Source of the DNA: Candidatus Scybalocola fimicaballi | Lineage (GTDB): Bacteria; Bacteroidota; Bacteroidia; Bacteroidales; Paludibacteraceae | Reading direction: 5' to 3' | DNA: 24,277 bases | Assembly: GCA_002317115.1 (NCBI GenBank) | Contig: DCIP01000192.1 | Location: 1 to 24,277 of the forward strand | Shown here: in pieces, positions 15,427-24,277 of the stretch | How positions within the stretch are numbered: the stretch's first letter is position 1 | Layout: each line of letters begins with the position of its first letter | The notes under the pieces: generated by a model | Told to the model about the DNA's origin: nothing | What the model saw: the letters and a program-made list of their open reading frames with translations, nothing else | The model's database searches: none | Made by a program: the position numbers and the translations under genes

Positions 15427-18225
15427 ATGAAGAAATATTTATTATCAGCGACGGTACCAATGCTTGCGATTGTAACAGGAGCAGTTACATACATGCAGGT
15501 AAAAACAACTGACGACAACGTCGTAAAATATGACGTCGATAAAGTTGAACAGATAGATTATGAGCAAGATGAATCCAAAGCATCTTGGAATATGTTTACG
15601 AAGACAGCAGATGGAAAAGTCGATAAGTATGATGTAAGCAGTGTGGTTGAGGTTATTTTGACAAATGACTCAACCATCTCAGACACTACAGACACTGCAG
15701 TACAAGGCGTAAGCGTTAGTGGAAGAATTGAGAGCCATTCCTATGTTGATCTTGGGCTGCCAAGCGGACTAAAATGGGCAACATACAATGTGGGAGCAAC
15801 TCTGCCTACAGAATATGGAAACTATTATTCGTGGGGAGAGACTGAGGCAAAATCATTTTTCGGCTCAACTACTTACAAAGTAACTAACAATCCCCCAAAA
15901 TTAACCGCCGACCAAGATGCAGCCACAGTAAACTGGGGAGACTCGTGGTGTATGCCTACAGAAGACGAAGTGCTTGAGTTGGCAACAGGATGTACATGGG
16001 AGAAGGTTGGTAACTTTAATAACACAGAAATATCAGGTGTATTGGGTACAAGCAAAACAAATGGAAATACCATTTTCATTCCATTTTCCGGCATAAAAAA
16101 CCAGTCAACTGTTAGCAAATCTTATTCTGGATTTTGGACATCAGACATACACCCAACACAAGGTAGTGTTTATGCTCAATTTGCGAGTGCTTCAGACACA
16201 CTAAAAATGAATGGTTACACTCGTTATTGTGGACTTTGTGTTAGACCAGTATCGCCAGAAAAATTCAACGTAAAATTTTATGATCAGGACAGTGTTGTTA
16301 TTGACTCACAAACTGTGTTCTCTGGTCGTCCGGCTGTTCTTCCTACTATAGACATAAAAGACAGTTTTGTCTTCAGCTGGAGTGATTCCGCATTTGTTTG
16401 TGTGACTAAAGATTTGGACATCTATGCCAAGTATACAGCCAAACCCGTTTATACAATTAATTTCTATAATCTGGACAGTACACTTATTAAAAGCCAGTAT
16501 GTTATGGATGGAACGTCCACATCTTTGGTGGAAATTCCAGAACTGGAAGGCTATAAGATTATCGGATGGAGCGACTCAAGCTTTATCTCACCAAAAACAG
16601 ATATGGATATCTATGCGTTGTATAGCAAAATCACATATTACACAATCAACTTCTACGCATCTGACAGCACAACTCTTATAGAGACACAGACAGTCGAGAA
16701 GGATATGGCTTGTGAAACAGTCAAAGCTCCTGCTATAAAAGACTATAGATTTGTTGGCTGGTGTGACACAACTCTTTCAAACGTACAAAGTGATTTGAAT
16801 GTATACGCTCAGTATGTGCCATTGGTAGTCACAAGTGGTTCAGTCAACGAATATGACTATGTTGACCTTGGATTACCAAGCGGATTGAAGTGGGCTTCAT
16901 ACAATGTTGGAGCTAAGGCTCCATCTGAAAAAGGTAATTACTTTGCGTGGGGAGAATATAACTCTAAAACAAAGAATTTTAACTGGACAGGCTATAGATT
17001 TAACGGCACAACTAAAGACACTAATCTTAAAAAATATAATAAGGAAGATAAATTGACGACTTTGGAAACCGAAGATGATGCTGCGACATACAATTGGGGC
17101 GAATCCTGGCATATTCCAACTCATGCAGAACAGTTAGAACTACAAAAAGGTTGTACATGGGAATGGACTGATAATTTCAATGGTACAGGAGTGCAGGGTA
17201 TGATGGGTATATCAAAAGTTAATGGAAATGTAATATTCCTTCCTTTACATGGTTATATCTCAAATTCATATGAATTAAATGACGCATGTAAATACCTTTC
17301 TTCTTCAATTTATTCCCAAAATTCTACGGACTATACAAGCGTGCATATAATTGATCTTAGAAGTGGAAAAACTATGAGTATGACAAACAGCTTTTCTCGT
17401 TGCCACGGCGGTCAGATACGTGCGGTTTGTGGCAATTCCTACAAAGTTAATTTCTATTCTGCAGATAAGAAGCTTCTAAGTAGCCAGTTAATTGGCAAAG
17501 ATGATAGTGCAAAAGCACCAGAGGGTCCAGAAAAAGCGGCTTATAAGTTCGTCGGTTGGAGTGACTCTTCATTCACTAAAGTTCAGAGTGACTTAAATAT
17601 CTATGCTAAATATGAACTGATTATCGATGGCAAAATAGGAGATCACCCTTATGTCGACTTGGGATTGCCAAGTGGGTTGAAATGGGCATGCTACAATGTC
17701 GGCGCCACAAAACTTTCAGAAACAGGTGATTATTTCGCTTGGGGAGAAACAAAAACCAAGGAAGAATTCGGATGGTCGCACTATAAGTTTGGTACCATGG
17801 ATAACTTATCTAAGTATACTGAAAAAGATAGTAAGACTGTTTTGGAGGCTGTAGATGATGCTGCGACAGCTAATTGGAATTCTACATGGCGTATGCCGAC
17901 AAACAAGGATATGAAAGAATTAATAGAAAGCTGTACTTGGGAATGGGTTGAAAATTTTGATGGCTGTGGAGCTGAAAAATGGGGACTTTTAGGAACATCC
18001 ATCTACAATGGCAATGTTATTTATTTCCGTGATGGAGATGGTCAATCTGGCGGTTTGATTTATTCAGGAGGTCATTATTGGACATCTAGTTTGGATGACG
18101 TTTCTTCAGATAATGCTTATTGTTTGCTATTTGGAAAATGGCGAGCTAACAATGATGATTATGATCCAGTGACTGATTTTGAGAGCCGTAGCTACGGTTG
18201 CAATGTTCGTGCTGTCTCTAAATAA
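15427..18225 (+). CDS. Exported modular protein with three FISUMP (TIGR02145) domains and four InlB-type repeats
   Basis: The 932-residue product starts with a signal peptide or N-terminal anchor (Lys-Lys, then hydrophobic 5-23). A short domain with two copies of KYDV-x-x-V follows (34-79). FISUMP domains lie at about 105-275, 477-668 and 741-931. Each opens with YVDLGLPSGLKWA-x-YNVGA, then (A/S)WGE, NW-x-x-(S/T)W-x-(I/M)PT, and ends in a (V/A)RAV or VRPV strand. Three InlB/Listeria-Bacteroides type repeats lie at 279-337, 341-401 and 404-464, and one at 672-730, each with (V/I)NFY or VKFY, WSDS and D(L/M)-x-(I/V)YA-x-Y. FISUMP domains are thought to be lectin-like surface modules; InlB repeats act as spacers. 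No T9SS CTD is present. Its role is unknown, but adhesion or ligand binding is a reasonable guess. It ends in a strong terminator. Confidence 0.87.
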   Translation: MKKYLLSATVPMLAIVTGAVTYMQVKTTDDNVVKYDVDKVEQIDYEQDESKASWNMFTKTADGKVDKYDVSSVVEVILTNDSTISDTTDTAVQGVSVSGRIESHSYVDLGLPSGLKWATYNVGATLPTEYGNYYSWGETEAKSFFGSTTYKVTNNPPKLTADQDAATVNWGDSWCMPTEDEVLELATGCTWEKVGNFNNTEISGVLGTSKTNGNTIFIPFSGIKNQSTVSKSYSGFWTSDIHPTQGSVYAQFASASDTLKMNGYTRYCGLCVRPVSPEKFNVKFYDQDSVVIDSQTVFSGRPAVLPTIDIKDSFVFSWSDSAFVCVTKDLDIYAKYTAKPVYTINFYNLDSTLIKSQYVMDGTSTSLVEIPELEGYKIIGWSDSSFISPKTDMDIYALYSKITYYTINFYASDSTTLIETQTVEKDMACETVKAPAIKDYRFVGWCDTTLSNVQSDLNVYAQYVPLVVTSGSVNEYDYVDLGLPSGLKWASYNVGAKAPSEKGNYFAWGEYNSKTKNFNWTGYRFNGTTKDTNLKKYNKEDKLTTLETEDDAATYNWGESWHIPTHAEQLELQKGCTWEWTDNFNGTGVQGMMGISKVNGNVIFLPLHGYISNSYELNDACKYLSSSIYSQNSTDYTSVHIIDLRSGKTMSMTNSFSRCHGGQIRAVCGNSYKVNFYSADKKLLSSQLIGKDDSAKAPEGPEKAAYKFVGWSDSSFTKVQSDLNIYAKYELIIDGKIGDHPYVDLGLPSGLKWACYNVGATKLSETGDYFAWGETKTKEEFGWSHYKFGTMDNLSKYTEKDSKTVLEAVDDAATANWNSTWRMPTNKDMKELIESCTWEWVENFDGCGAEKWGLLGTSIYNGNVIYFRDGDGQSGGLIYSGGHYWTSSLDDVSSDNAYCLLFGKWRANNDDYDPVTDFESRSYGCNVRAVSK

Positions 18226-18256
18226 GACTCAAATATAATAAGGCAAAGCAAATATT

Positions 18257-18287
18257 AGCGGCTGGCATTGTGTGCCAGCCGCTTTTG
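18257..18287 (+). terminator. Terminator of the first FISUMP gene
   Basis: AGCGGCTGGCA (18257-18267) pairs perfectly with TGCCAGCCGCT (18273-18283) around TTGTG and is followed by TTTG. The stem sequence GCGGCTGGCA is shared with the terminator at 21468. Confidence 0.9.
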
Positions 18288-18313
18288 TATATACAATGAA
18301 AATACTAACTTTG
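18284..18313 (+). promoter_or_regulatory. Promoter of the CTD protein/second FISUMP operon
   Basis: TAACTTTG (18306-18313) fits TAnnTTTG. A TTTG (18284-18287) lies 18 nt upstream, one less than usual, and overlaps the tail of the preceding terminator. The leader to the ATG at 18407 would be about 87 nt and contains a weak stem GGGTC/GACCC (18361-18365 with 18389-18393). Confidence 0.6.
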
Positions 18314-18406
18314 CAGACAGATTTCACTCAGAAACCTTATAATTCTTCTAGCTAAAATTGGGGTCGGCGGAAGAGTTACATTAAACAGGACCCTCATTCA
18401 CATTAT

Positions 18407-18874
18407 ATGGTAAAAAAATTTCTTACAGTTTTAGGCTTATTGTCAAGCCTATTTTATGCTAATGCGGAAAAGCAATTCATGATAGTGGAATTGAAATCCA
18501 CGTCAAAAATCAGTTTTCTATTAGAGGAAGACCCAGTAGTGACATTTGAGAACGAGCAGTTAGTGGTGAATGGCAATGCAACAACAAGTTACGCTATCAG
18601 CAGTGTCAAGAACTTTCATTTTTCTGAATTTGAAGAGACAGCAGCAAAGGAGCAGTTGGCAGATATGATGAGTATCTTTTCTATTGACGAGGCCAGACTA
18701 CAAGTGCAAAACGCCAAAGCAAACGAGAAGATAACAGTAGTGAATATGGATGGAATAGCCGTTGCTTCATCGTCGACAGACAACGAAGGATCCGCTGTAG
18801 TCACACTACCCAACCAGAAAGGCATCTACGTGTTGACAGTCGGAACTAAATCAATCAAAGTTATTCGTAAGTAA
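18407..18874 (+). CDS. Small secreted protein with T9SS type A sorting domain
   Basis: The 155-residue product has a Sec signal peptide (hydrophobic 5-16, cleavage near ANA, residue 20). The next ~55 residues show a pattern common in Bacteroidales surface proteins: MIVELKSTSKISFLL, then PVVTFENEQLVV and YAISSVKNFHFSE. The C-terminal ~50 residues read as a T9SS type A CTD: ITVVNMDGIAVASS, then a short strand, then KGIYVLTVGTKSIKVIRK. Such domains send proteins across the outer membrane, where they are usually cleaved and may be attached to lipopolysaccharide. The protein is almost only signal, beta module and CTD, so it may be a minimal partner or carrier for the next gene, whose start lies 5 bp downstream. 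Function is otherwise unknown. Confidence 0.82.
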   Translation: MVKKFLTVLGLLSSLFYANAEKQFMIVELKSTSKISFLLEEDPVVTFENEQLVVNGNATTSYAISSVKNFHFSEFEETAAKEQLADMMSIFSIDEARLQVQNAKANEKITVVNMDGIAVASSSTDNEGSAVVTLPNQKGIYVLTVGTKSIKVIRK

Positions 18875-18879
18875 TTAAA

Positions 18880-21439
18880 ATGATGAAAAAATATTTATTA
18901 GCTGCCACAATACCAATGATTACCTTTGTGGCAGGGGCCGTTTCATACTTGCGCGTCCAGAAAACGGACAACAATGTCTATACCTATATTCTTGATAAAG
19001 TTGGAAGTATTAACTACGAAAAAAACTTCCACATCAGACCGCTTCATGCGTATAAACAAAGCATCAAAAGATGGTGTTGAAGAGTTGCATTCAGTAGAAA
19101 AGATCGCAGAGATTGATTGTGTAGACGCAATTATAACTGAAGACACAACAGACACAAAAGTCCAAGGAGTTAGTGTCAGCGGTAAAATCAATGGCTACAC
19201 ATATGTAGATTTAGGATTACCAAGCGGCAAATTATGGGCCACTTACAACATAGGCGCAACATCTCCATTAAGAAAAGGAGATTATTTCGCATGGGGTGAG
19301 ACAGAGCCTAATGCAGAGCGCAATTATTGTATTGAAACGTACAAATGGAGCGATGAAGGAAAGACCATGAGCAAATACTGCACCGACAGCACATGGGGAA
19401 AAGTAGACAACCTCAAAAACTTGAGTTTGAAAGATGACGCAGTTGCTGCCAACTGGGGAAGTATATGGCGTTTGCCGAAAGCATCAGAAATATATGAGCT
19501 ATTGGATGGATGCGAATGGTCGTGGGAAACGAACTATAACCGTACTGGTGTCTCAGGCGAACTGGGAAAGTCGAAAAAAAATGGGAAAACCATTTTCTTC
19601 CCTGCCTTCACTTACATACATGGAGAAGTGACATTCTTCGGTTCAGCATGCTTATACCAGACAGCCACTCTTGCCAGCGATGAACCTGATAAGTGTGGTA
19701 TATTATTTTTCACGAGCGACGATGGTGGCACATCCATACGAGAACGCTATTGGGGATATCAGGCCCGTGGTATTGCTGATCCCAAAGAATATTTCAAGGT
19801 GAATTTCTATGGTATCGACAGCACCATTTTAAGTAGCCACAGAGTGATTGAAGGCGTTTCCCTTACAGCTCCCGAGATACCGACAGTCAAAAAACATCAT
19901 TTTGTCGGATGGAGTGATTCATCTTTCAGTAAAGTGACTAAGGATTTGAGAGTTTATGCTATATATGAGGCCGAGCCAAACATTGAAGGCGCGGATGTCA
20001 ACGGTAATGCAGGTGGTTATCATTACGTCGACTTAGGTTTGCCAAGCGGTTTGCTGTGGGCGGCATACAATGTCGGATCCACAAAACCATCTGAATATGG
20101 AAGTCATTTCGCATGGGGTGAAACTACAGAAAAGGACACATCCTTATGGGCAAACTACAAATGGTGTGATGGCAAGTCTACGAACATAAATAAGTATTGC
20201 ACTGAAAAATATTATGGCAAAGTCGACGGTATAGATCGTTTGGAAACAGAAGATGACGCTGCCAACGCCAATTGGGGAGACATATGGCGTATGCCAACCG
20301 ACATGGAGCAGTTAGAGTTGATCAAAGGGTGCGACTGGGTTTATACAGACAACTACAACAATACAGGTGTGGCTGGCTGTGTAGGAACTTCTAAAACAAA
20401 TGACAATGTCATTTTCTTGCCTGTTAATGAAGAAGGTAATGAAATGGGTACGTATTGGGCATCCAATCTTCCAACTAACCAGCCAAACTATGGATATATT
20501 CTTACATTTGGTCCAAAAAAAGATATCACTTGGGGTAATAAAGACCGTGTCAACAAATTCGCCGTCAGAGCGGTTAGAACAAAACAATTCAGAGTTAATT
20601 TCTATTCCTCCGACAGCACTCTTATTGAGAGTCAGTTGGTAGAGAAAGGAAAGGGCGCGATTGCTCCACAGGCTCCAAATATAGAAGGACCGTTTAAGTT
20701 CAGCGGTTGGAGCAGATCATTCGCAGAGGTGGTAATGGATTTGGACATATATGCTAAATACAAAGACAGCACAATTGTAAACGGTGTTAATGTCAATGGT
20801 AATGTAGGCGGATATACTTACGTCGACCTTGGACTAAGTGTCAAATGGGCGACATACAATGTCGGTGCAAATTCCCCTACTAAAATAGGAAACTATTATG
20901 CTTGGGGAGAATCTACGCCAAGGAACATAAAGTATGATGAATACTACGACTGGGAATCATATAAATGGACTACTCTTAACCCACATAATAATGTGTCCTA
21001 CGACTATCTCTCTAAATACAACAATGATGATTGGGATGGTATAGTTGACAATATATCCGTGTTAGAACCTGAAGATGACGCAGCTACTGTAAACTGGGGT
21101 GAGGATTGGCGTATGCCTACTATGGAAGAACTCAAAGAACTTCTTAATGGTTGTTCATGGGAAAAAACAAGCAATTTCAATGGCACTGGTGTAGGTGGTT
21201 TCATTGGAAAATCCAAAACTAACAACAACATTATATTCTTGCCTTATACAGGATATATGGACCAAAAAAAGCTGGTATCAGAGAATGAATGCTATTATAA
21301 CTCATCTTCTTTATACGTCCATCCTGCAACTAAAACAATTAGTGCTATGACTTCAAGCTGCCTAAATCTTTCAAGTAAAAATTCAATATCTGCATTGTAC
21401 AGATATCAAGGCGTATGTGTTCGCGCAGTGACAAAATAA
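18880..21439 (+). CDS. Second FISUMP/InlB-repeat protein, frame broken near the N-terminus (frameshifted)
   Basis: The region encodes a paralogue of the 932-residue protein but in two frames. The first (18880-19080, 66 codons) holds the signal peptide and the start of the N-terminal domain (DKVGSINYEK), matching DKVEQIDYEQ in the paralogue. The second is open from 18926 to 21439 and holds the rest, from about 19026 on. Removing one A from the A7 tract at 19019-19025 would join them into about 852 residues. The downstream frame has FISUMP domains at roughly 81-285, 355-580 and 615-837 (numbered from 18926) with InlB-type repeats between them (~288-350 and ~583-612 onward). The third domain reads DLGLSVKWA, lacking the PSG of the others. 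Without a frameshift the long ORF would have no signal peptide. It may be a decayed gene, a phase-variable one, or a sequence error. Confidence 0.8.
19019..19025 (+). other. A7 homopolymer at the frame break
   Basis: Seven A's lie exactly where homology to the paralogue leaves the first frame (codons GAA AAA AAC) and enters the +1 frame (AAA AAA ACT). Losing one A, or gaining two, restores a continuous gene. Confidence 0.75.
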
Positions 21440-21467
21440 GATTGGAATCTTAACAATGAAATGAATT

Positions 21468-21505
21468 GCGGCTGGCACAGTTAATGCCAGCCGCTTTTGT
21501 TTTTT
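21468..21505 (+). terminator. Terminator of the second FISUMP gene
   Basis: GCGGCTGGCA (21468-21477) pairs with TGCCAGCCGC (21485-21494), followed by TTTTGTTTTTT. The same stem arms are used after the first FISUMP gene. Confidence 0.92.
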
Positions 21506-21516
21506 AAAATAATATA

Positions 21517-21540
21517 GGCGACGCAATTTCTCACGTCGCC
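21517..21540 (-). terminator. Terminator of the slyD-aroC-kinase cluster
   Basis: GGCGACG (21517-21523) pairs with CGTCGCC (21534-21540) around a 10-nt loop. On the minus strand it is followed by TATATTATTTT, about 33 nt after the kinase stop. It stands back to back with the plus-strand terminator at 21468. Confidence 0.8.
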
Positions 21541-21542
21541 CA

Positions 21543-21575
21543 TTTTCGTCTTCGTTTTCGTCTTCGTCAACGTTA
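21543..21575. repeat. Hexamer-rich sequence related to the left-end direct repeat
   Basis: The plus strand shows repeated CGTCTTCGT-like units followed by GTCAACGTTA (21566-21575), which is also found inside both 39-bp copies at the left end, next to CGTCATCGTCAT there. It overlaps the stop codon of the kinase gene. Confidence 0.5.
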
Positions 21576-22526
21576 CTCCTCATCTACCGGAATAGGATTC
21601 TGCTTGCTGTATTCCTCACAGAAATCCTTAGGAGCATAGTTGTCAAGAGTGGTGCAGACTAAAGAAGAGAAATCAATAGCACTCTTCACTACGATGTCCC
21701 ACTGAGCCTCACTCATTCCGTTTTTCAAATCATCGAAAGTGACACCTGCGGCAAGCAAACCATACACCACTCCGGCGTTGAAGTTGTCGCCTGCTCCCAC
21801 TGTGCTCACCACCTCAATCTTCTTAGCGTCGTAGTGCTTCTTGAATCCCTTGCCATACACCGTTACGCCATTGGCACCCTGTGTATAGATGAAATTCTTG
21901 CTGTAGAATTCGATATGCTCTTTGTATGTCAAATCAGAGTCGTTCTCCGAGAAGATATTGTTGAAATCCTCGTCGCTACCCTTGATGATATTGGCATAGT
22001 CAAAATTGTCGAGGATGTTTGGCATTAGGAAGCGAACCTGATTCTTACGATTCTTACGGAAGTTGACGTCGTAATAGATGATGGCCTTCTTATGTTTAGC
22101 TTCATCAAGAAGGTATGTAAGATTCTCTCTTAACGCATCGTTGATGGAGAAGAACGAACCAATCACGATGATGTCGTTTTCCTCTATCTTTGGCATCACA
22201 TAGTCGAGCTTCTGAGCTGAATCATTCTTGTAGAACAAGTAGTCAGCATTCATATTCTCGTCAAGGAATGCAAGCGACAACGCTGTCTTTCCTCCATCGT
22301 AGTCGTACACATTATCCGCCTTCACATTATTTTCAGCCAAGAAATCCTTGATCTGCTTTCCAAGACGGTCACGTCCAACCTCACTTATAAACTCAGTGTC
22401 GACGCCAAGTCGTCCAAGCGTGATCATAGAATTAAAAGTCGATCCACCTGGTTTGGCTGCTGTAGGCTGGTCGTTCTTAAAAATAATGTCCAGAATTGTT
22501 TCGCCTATACCAATAACTTTCCTCAT
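21573..22526 (-). CDS. PfkB-family carbohydrate kinase (fructokinase/ribokinase-like)
   Basis: The 317-residue cytoplasmic enzyme transfers phosphate from ATP to a sugar. PfkB features visible are the N-terminal GGSTFN (27-32) and LGRLGVDTEFISEVGRD (37-53), matching signature 1; KGSDEDF (182-188); and STVGAGDNFNAG (241-252), matching signature 2, in which Asp247 is the catalytic base. The length is typical (300-330). The family includes fructokinase, ribokinase and others. The sequence resembles Bacteroidales fructokinase-like proteins, but substrate cannot be fixed by eye. It follows aroC by 33 bp on the same strand, without a visible promoter between them, so it is probably the last gene of that operon. 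Confidence 0.92.
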   Translation of the reverse strand: MRKVIGIGETILDIIFKNDQPTAAKPGGSTFNSMITLGRLGVDTEFISEVGRDRLGKQIKDFLAENNVKADNVYDYDGGKTALSLAFLDENMNADYLFYKNDSAQKLDYVMPKIEENDIIVIGSFFSINDALRENLTYLLDEAKHKKAIIYYDVNFRKNRKNQVRFLMPNILDNFDYANIIKGSDEDFNNIFSENDSDLTYKEHIEFYSKNFIYTQGANGVTVYGKGFKKHYDAKKIEVVSTVGAGDNFNAGVVYGLLAAGVTFDDLKNGMSEAQWDIVVKSAIDFSSLVCTTLDNYAPKDFCEEYSKQNPIPVDEE

Positions 22527-22559
22527 ATCAGTTAATTTATTCAGTTCTTTTATGTTTAA

Positions 22560-23633
22560 TTACAATTTTGCGCTTCTGTTTGCCAAAATCGCGTCCAAAA
22601 TCACCATTGCCGACATAGCCTCAACGATAGGCACCGCGCGTGGCAACACACATGGATCATGGCGGCCTCTTGCCTTGATGATGGCATCCTCACCTGCCTT
22701 GTTGACTGTTTGCTGCTCAAAAAGCAAAGTTGGGATTGGCTTGAATGCCGCACGGAAATAGATATCCTCACCGTTGGAGATTCCACCTTGGATTCCACCA
22801 GAATGGTTAGTCGTAGTGCGGATCTGTCCGTTTACGTTGGCGAATCTGTCGTTCATCTGTGAACCTCTTCCACCTACACCCTCGAAGCCCATTCCGTACT
22901 CAAAACCTTTGCAGGCATTAATGCTCAAGATGGCTGCACCAAGACGAGCGTGAAGTTTACCGAACGCAGGATCACCAAGACCTACTGGGCATCCCTTGAT
23001 GACGCAAGTGATCACGCCTCCGATAGTGTCGCCTTCAGCCTTCACCTGCTTGATAAGCTCAATCATCTGCTCAGCTTTAGCAGCGTCGGGACAACGTACG
23101 ATATTGCTTTCGATTGTACTTAGATCGTATTTAGTGTAGTCGGAATCAAGTTTGATATCGCCAGCCTGTGATGTGTAGGCGAAAATTTGGATGCCGAAAT
23201 GCTTTAGCGCAAGTTTGGCAAACGCACCGCCCACCACGCGTGAGATAGTCTCACGGGCTGATGATCTGCCGCCTCCACGATGGTCGCGGATACCGTATTT
23301 AGTCTGGTAAGTATAATCTGCGTGCGACGGACGGTAAAGATTCTTCATCTCCTCGTAGTCCGACGAATGCTGGTTCTCGTTGCGCACTTCAAAAGCGATA
23401 GGCGTACCTGTAGAGATTCCCTCGTAGACACCTGAAAGAATCTCAACCTTATCACCTTCAGCGCGGGCAGTAGTGATAGCGCTCTGTCCGGGGCGACGAC
23501 GGTTCAACTCAGCCTGTATGAAATCAACATCTATCTCCACTCCTGCAGGAAAACCATCAATGATGCCGCCTACAGCAGCTCCGTGGCTCTCTCCGTATGT
23601 GGTAAGACGAAAAATATCTCCTATTGTATTCAT
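22560..23633 (-). CDS. aroC: Chorismate synthase
   Basis: AroC makes chorismate from 5-enolpyruvylshikimate-3-phosphate, the last step of the shikimate pathway, using reduced FMN. From the chosen start (MNTIGDIF) the product has 357 residues, the usual length. An upstream in-frame ATG at 23657 would overlap the preceding gene and add eight unconserved residues, so 23633 is preferred. All three family signatures are present: [10 protein letters not shown] (14-23) with [18 protein letters not shown] (118-129); and near the C-terminus [17 protein letters not shown]. The FMN- and substrate-binding Arg and His residues in these motifs are intact. The gene lies 11 bp downstream of the slyD-like gene on the same strand, which indicates co-transcription with it and with the kinase. 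Confidence 0.97.
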   Translation of the reverse strand: MNTIGDIFRLTTYGESHGAAVGGIIDGFPAGVEIDVDFIQAELNRRRPGQSAITTARAEGDKVEILSGVYEGISTGTPIAFEVRNENQHSSDYEEMKNLYRPSHADYTYQTKYGIRDHRGGGRSSARETISRVVGGAFAKLALKHFGIQIFAYTSQAGDIKLDSDYTKYDLSTIESNIVRCPDAAKAEQMIELIKQVKAEGDTIGGVITCVIKGCPVGLGDPAFGKLHARLGAAILSINACKGFEYGMGFEGVGGRGSQMNDRFANVNGQIRTTTNHSGGIQGGISNGEDIYFRAAFKPIPTLLFEQQTVNKAGEDAIIKARGRHDPCVLPRAVPIVEAMSAMVILDAILANRSAKL

Positions 23634-23644
23634 TTGATTCGATT

Positions 23645-24271
23645 TTATTTGCCGCAATTGCAGTTGCCTTCTCCTTCACCGTGGCATCCTCCGCCACAGC
23701 CACCTTCGCCACAGTTTCCGCCACAGCCGCCCTCGCAGCCGCCACTACAACCACCGCCTCCGCAGCCGCCACAACCGTGGTGACCTTTGACAAGCTCGAT
23801 CTCAAACTCAGTGGCAGGACGCTCCTCCTTCACCTCTCCCTTGAAGTGAAGACGCTCACCTGCAAGCGGATGGTTGAAATCCATCTTGACGTTAGAGTCA
23901 GTGATCTCAACTACCTTTCCGTTCATTCTCTGGCCTTCAGCTGACATCATTGGAAGTATATTGCCTACGAAAAGAATATTCTCGTCAATCTCACCCTTCT
24001 CATTCTTGAAGATAGACTTGTCAAGGTCGACGCAAAGATCCTCCACGTAATCACCGTAAGCATCCTCTGTGCCGATATAGAAATCGAAAGAATCGCCCTG
24101 AACCTTGCCATACAATGCCTCCTCAAACTTTGGAAGCACCATTCCAAGACCAGTTGTGAATCTGAAAAGTTGATCGTCTGGAGTCTCCTCAAGCATCACC
24201 TCCTCACCGTCGTTGCCAACGTAAAGTGTATATTTTAGTTGAACGAAAATGTTCTCTTTGCTAATTGCCAT
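23645..24271 (-). CDS. slyD: SlyD-type FKBP peptidyl-prolyl isomerase with Cys/Gly-rich metal-binding tail
   Basis: SlyD proteins combine a prolyl isomerase FKBP domain with an inserted chaperone (IF) domain, and in many species help deliver nickel. In this 208-residue product the FKBP part is split (about 1-70 and 130-162: [29 protein letters not shown], then [18 protein letters not shown]). The IF domain lies between (about 72-128). Residues 163-208 form a low-complexity tail with 10 Cys (167, 170, 175, 179, 183, 187, 192, 196, 204, 206) and three His (164, 165, 197), typical of metal binding. The start at 24271 gives the conserved N-terminus and is 6 nt from the window edge, so its promoter is not visible. 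It is first of a cluster with aroC and the sugar kinase. Confidence 0.93.
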   Translation of the reverse strand: MAISKENIFVQLKYTLYVGNDGEEVMLEETPDDQLFRFTTGLGMVLPKFEEALYGKVQGDSFDFYIGTEDAYGDYVEDLCVDLDKSIFKNEKGEIDENILFVGNILPMMSAEGQRMNGKVVEITDSNVKMDFNHPLAGERLHFKGEVKEERPATEFEIELVKGHHGCGGCGGGGCSGGCEGGCGGNCGEGGCGGGCHGEGEGNCNCGK

Positions 24272-24277
24272 AGTATA

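Noticed and set aside
19015..19026. Programmed -1 ribosomal frameshift at A-AAA-AAC
   Set aside because: The heptamer is in the right phase, but a -1 shift leads to the third frame, not to the +1 frame that holds the rest of the protein.
15427..21439. Diversity-generating retroelement target
   Set aside because: FISUMP domains are lectin-like, as DGR targets can be, but no reverse transcriptase and no template-repeat/variable-repeat pair with A-specific differences is seen in the window.
23557..23805. 82-codon minus-strand ORF, Ala/Val-rich
   Set aside because: It is an alternative frame of the GC-rich SlyD tail and the aroC start.

Overview
The window comes from a member of the Bacteroidales (phylum Bacteroidota), probably a gut or rumen type. 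The evidence is of several kinds: promoters of the Bacteroidota form TTTG-N19..21-TAnnTTTG; lipoprotein signal peptides; type IX secretion (T9SS) C-terminal sorting domains of two kinds; a giant extracellular GH8-type protein; proteins built from Fibrobacter-succinogenes-major (FISUMP, TIGR02145) domains; and Bacteroidota-type housekeeping genes. The species cannot be named from the sequence.

Left part (1-4524). The first 144 bases hold a strong minus-strand promoter and a boxA-like leader that point off the left edge, probably into an rRNA operon. A repeat-rich spacer with a 39-bp near-perfect direct repeat follows. Next is a minus-strand operon: a lipoprotein LD-carboxypeptidase (S66), an unknown exported coiled-coil protein with an internal duplication, and methionyl-tRNA synthetase. 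It has a recognisable promoter and terminator.

Middle (4525-14732). A single 2597-residue minus-strand gene encodes a secreted GH8-like protein with DUF11 repeats, two of them split by inserted domains, then a long Ig-like array and a T9SS type B sorting domain. The residue at the expected catalytic-base position of the GH8 module looks like serine. A lone tRNA-Leu(CAA) with its own promoter and terminator lies on the plus strand. Beyond it are a surface lipoprotein and a WYL-family regulator, both on the minus strand.

Right part (14733-24277). A 694-bp gap holds inverted repeats that could belong to an undescribed structured RNA. It is followed by a plus-strand block: a 932-residue protein with three FISUMP domains and four InlB-type repeats; a 155-residue T9SS type A CTD protein; and a second FISUMP/InlB protein whose reading frame is broken near its N-terminus at an A7 tract. 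Each FISUMP gene ends in a terminator with nearly the same stem. The window closes with a minus-strand cluster: SlyD-type FKBP isomerase with a Cys/Gly-rich metal-binding tail, chorismate synthase (aroC) and a PfkB-family sugar kinase.

The housekeeping clusters (metG; slyD-aroC-kinase) flank an accessory core of cell-surface genes. The least explained items are the GH8 giant protein, the FISUMP/CTD trio with its frameshift, and the structured intergenic region upstream of that trio.
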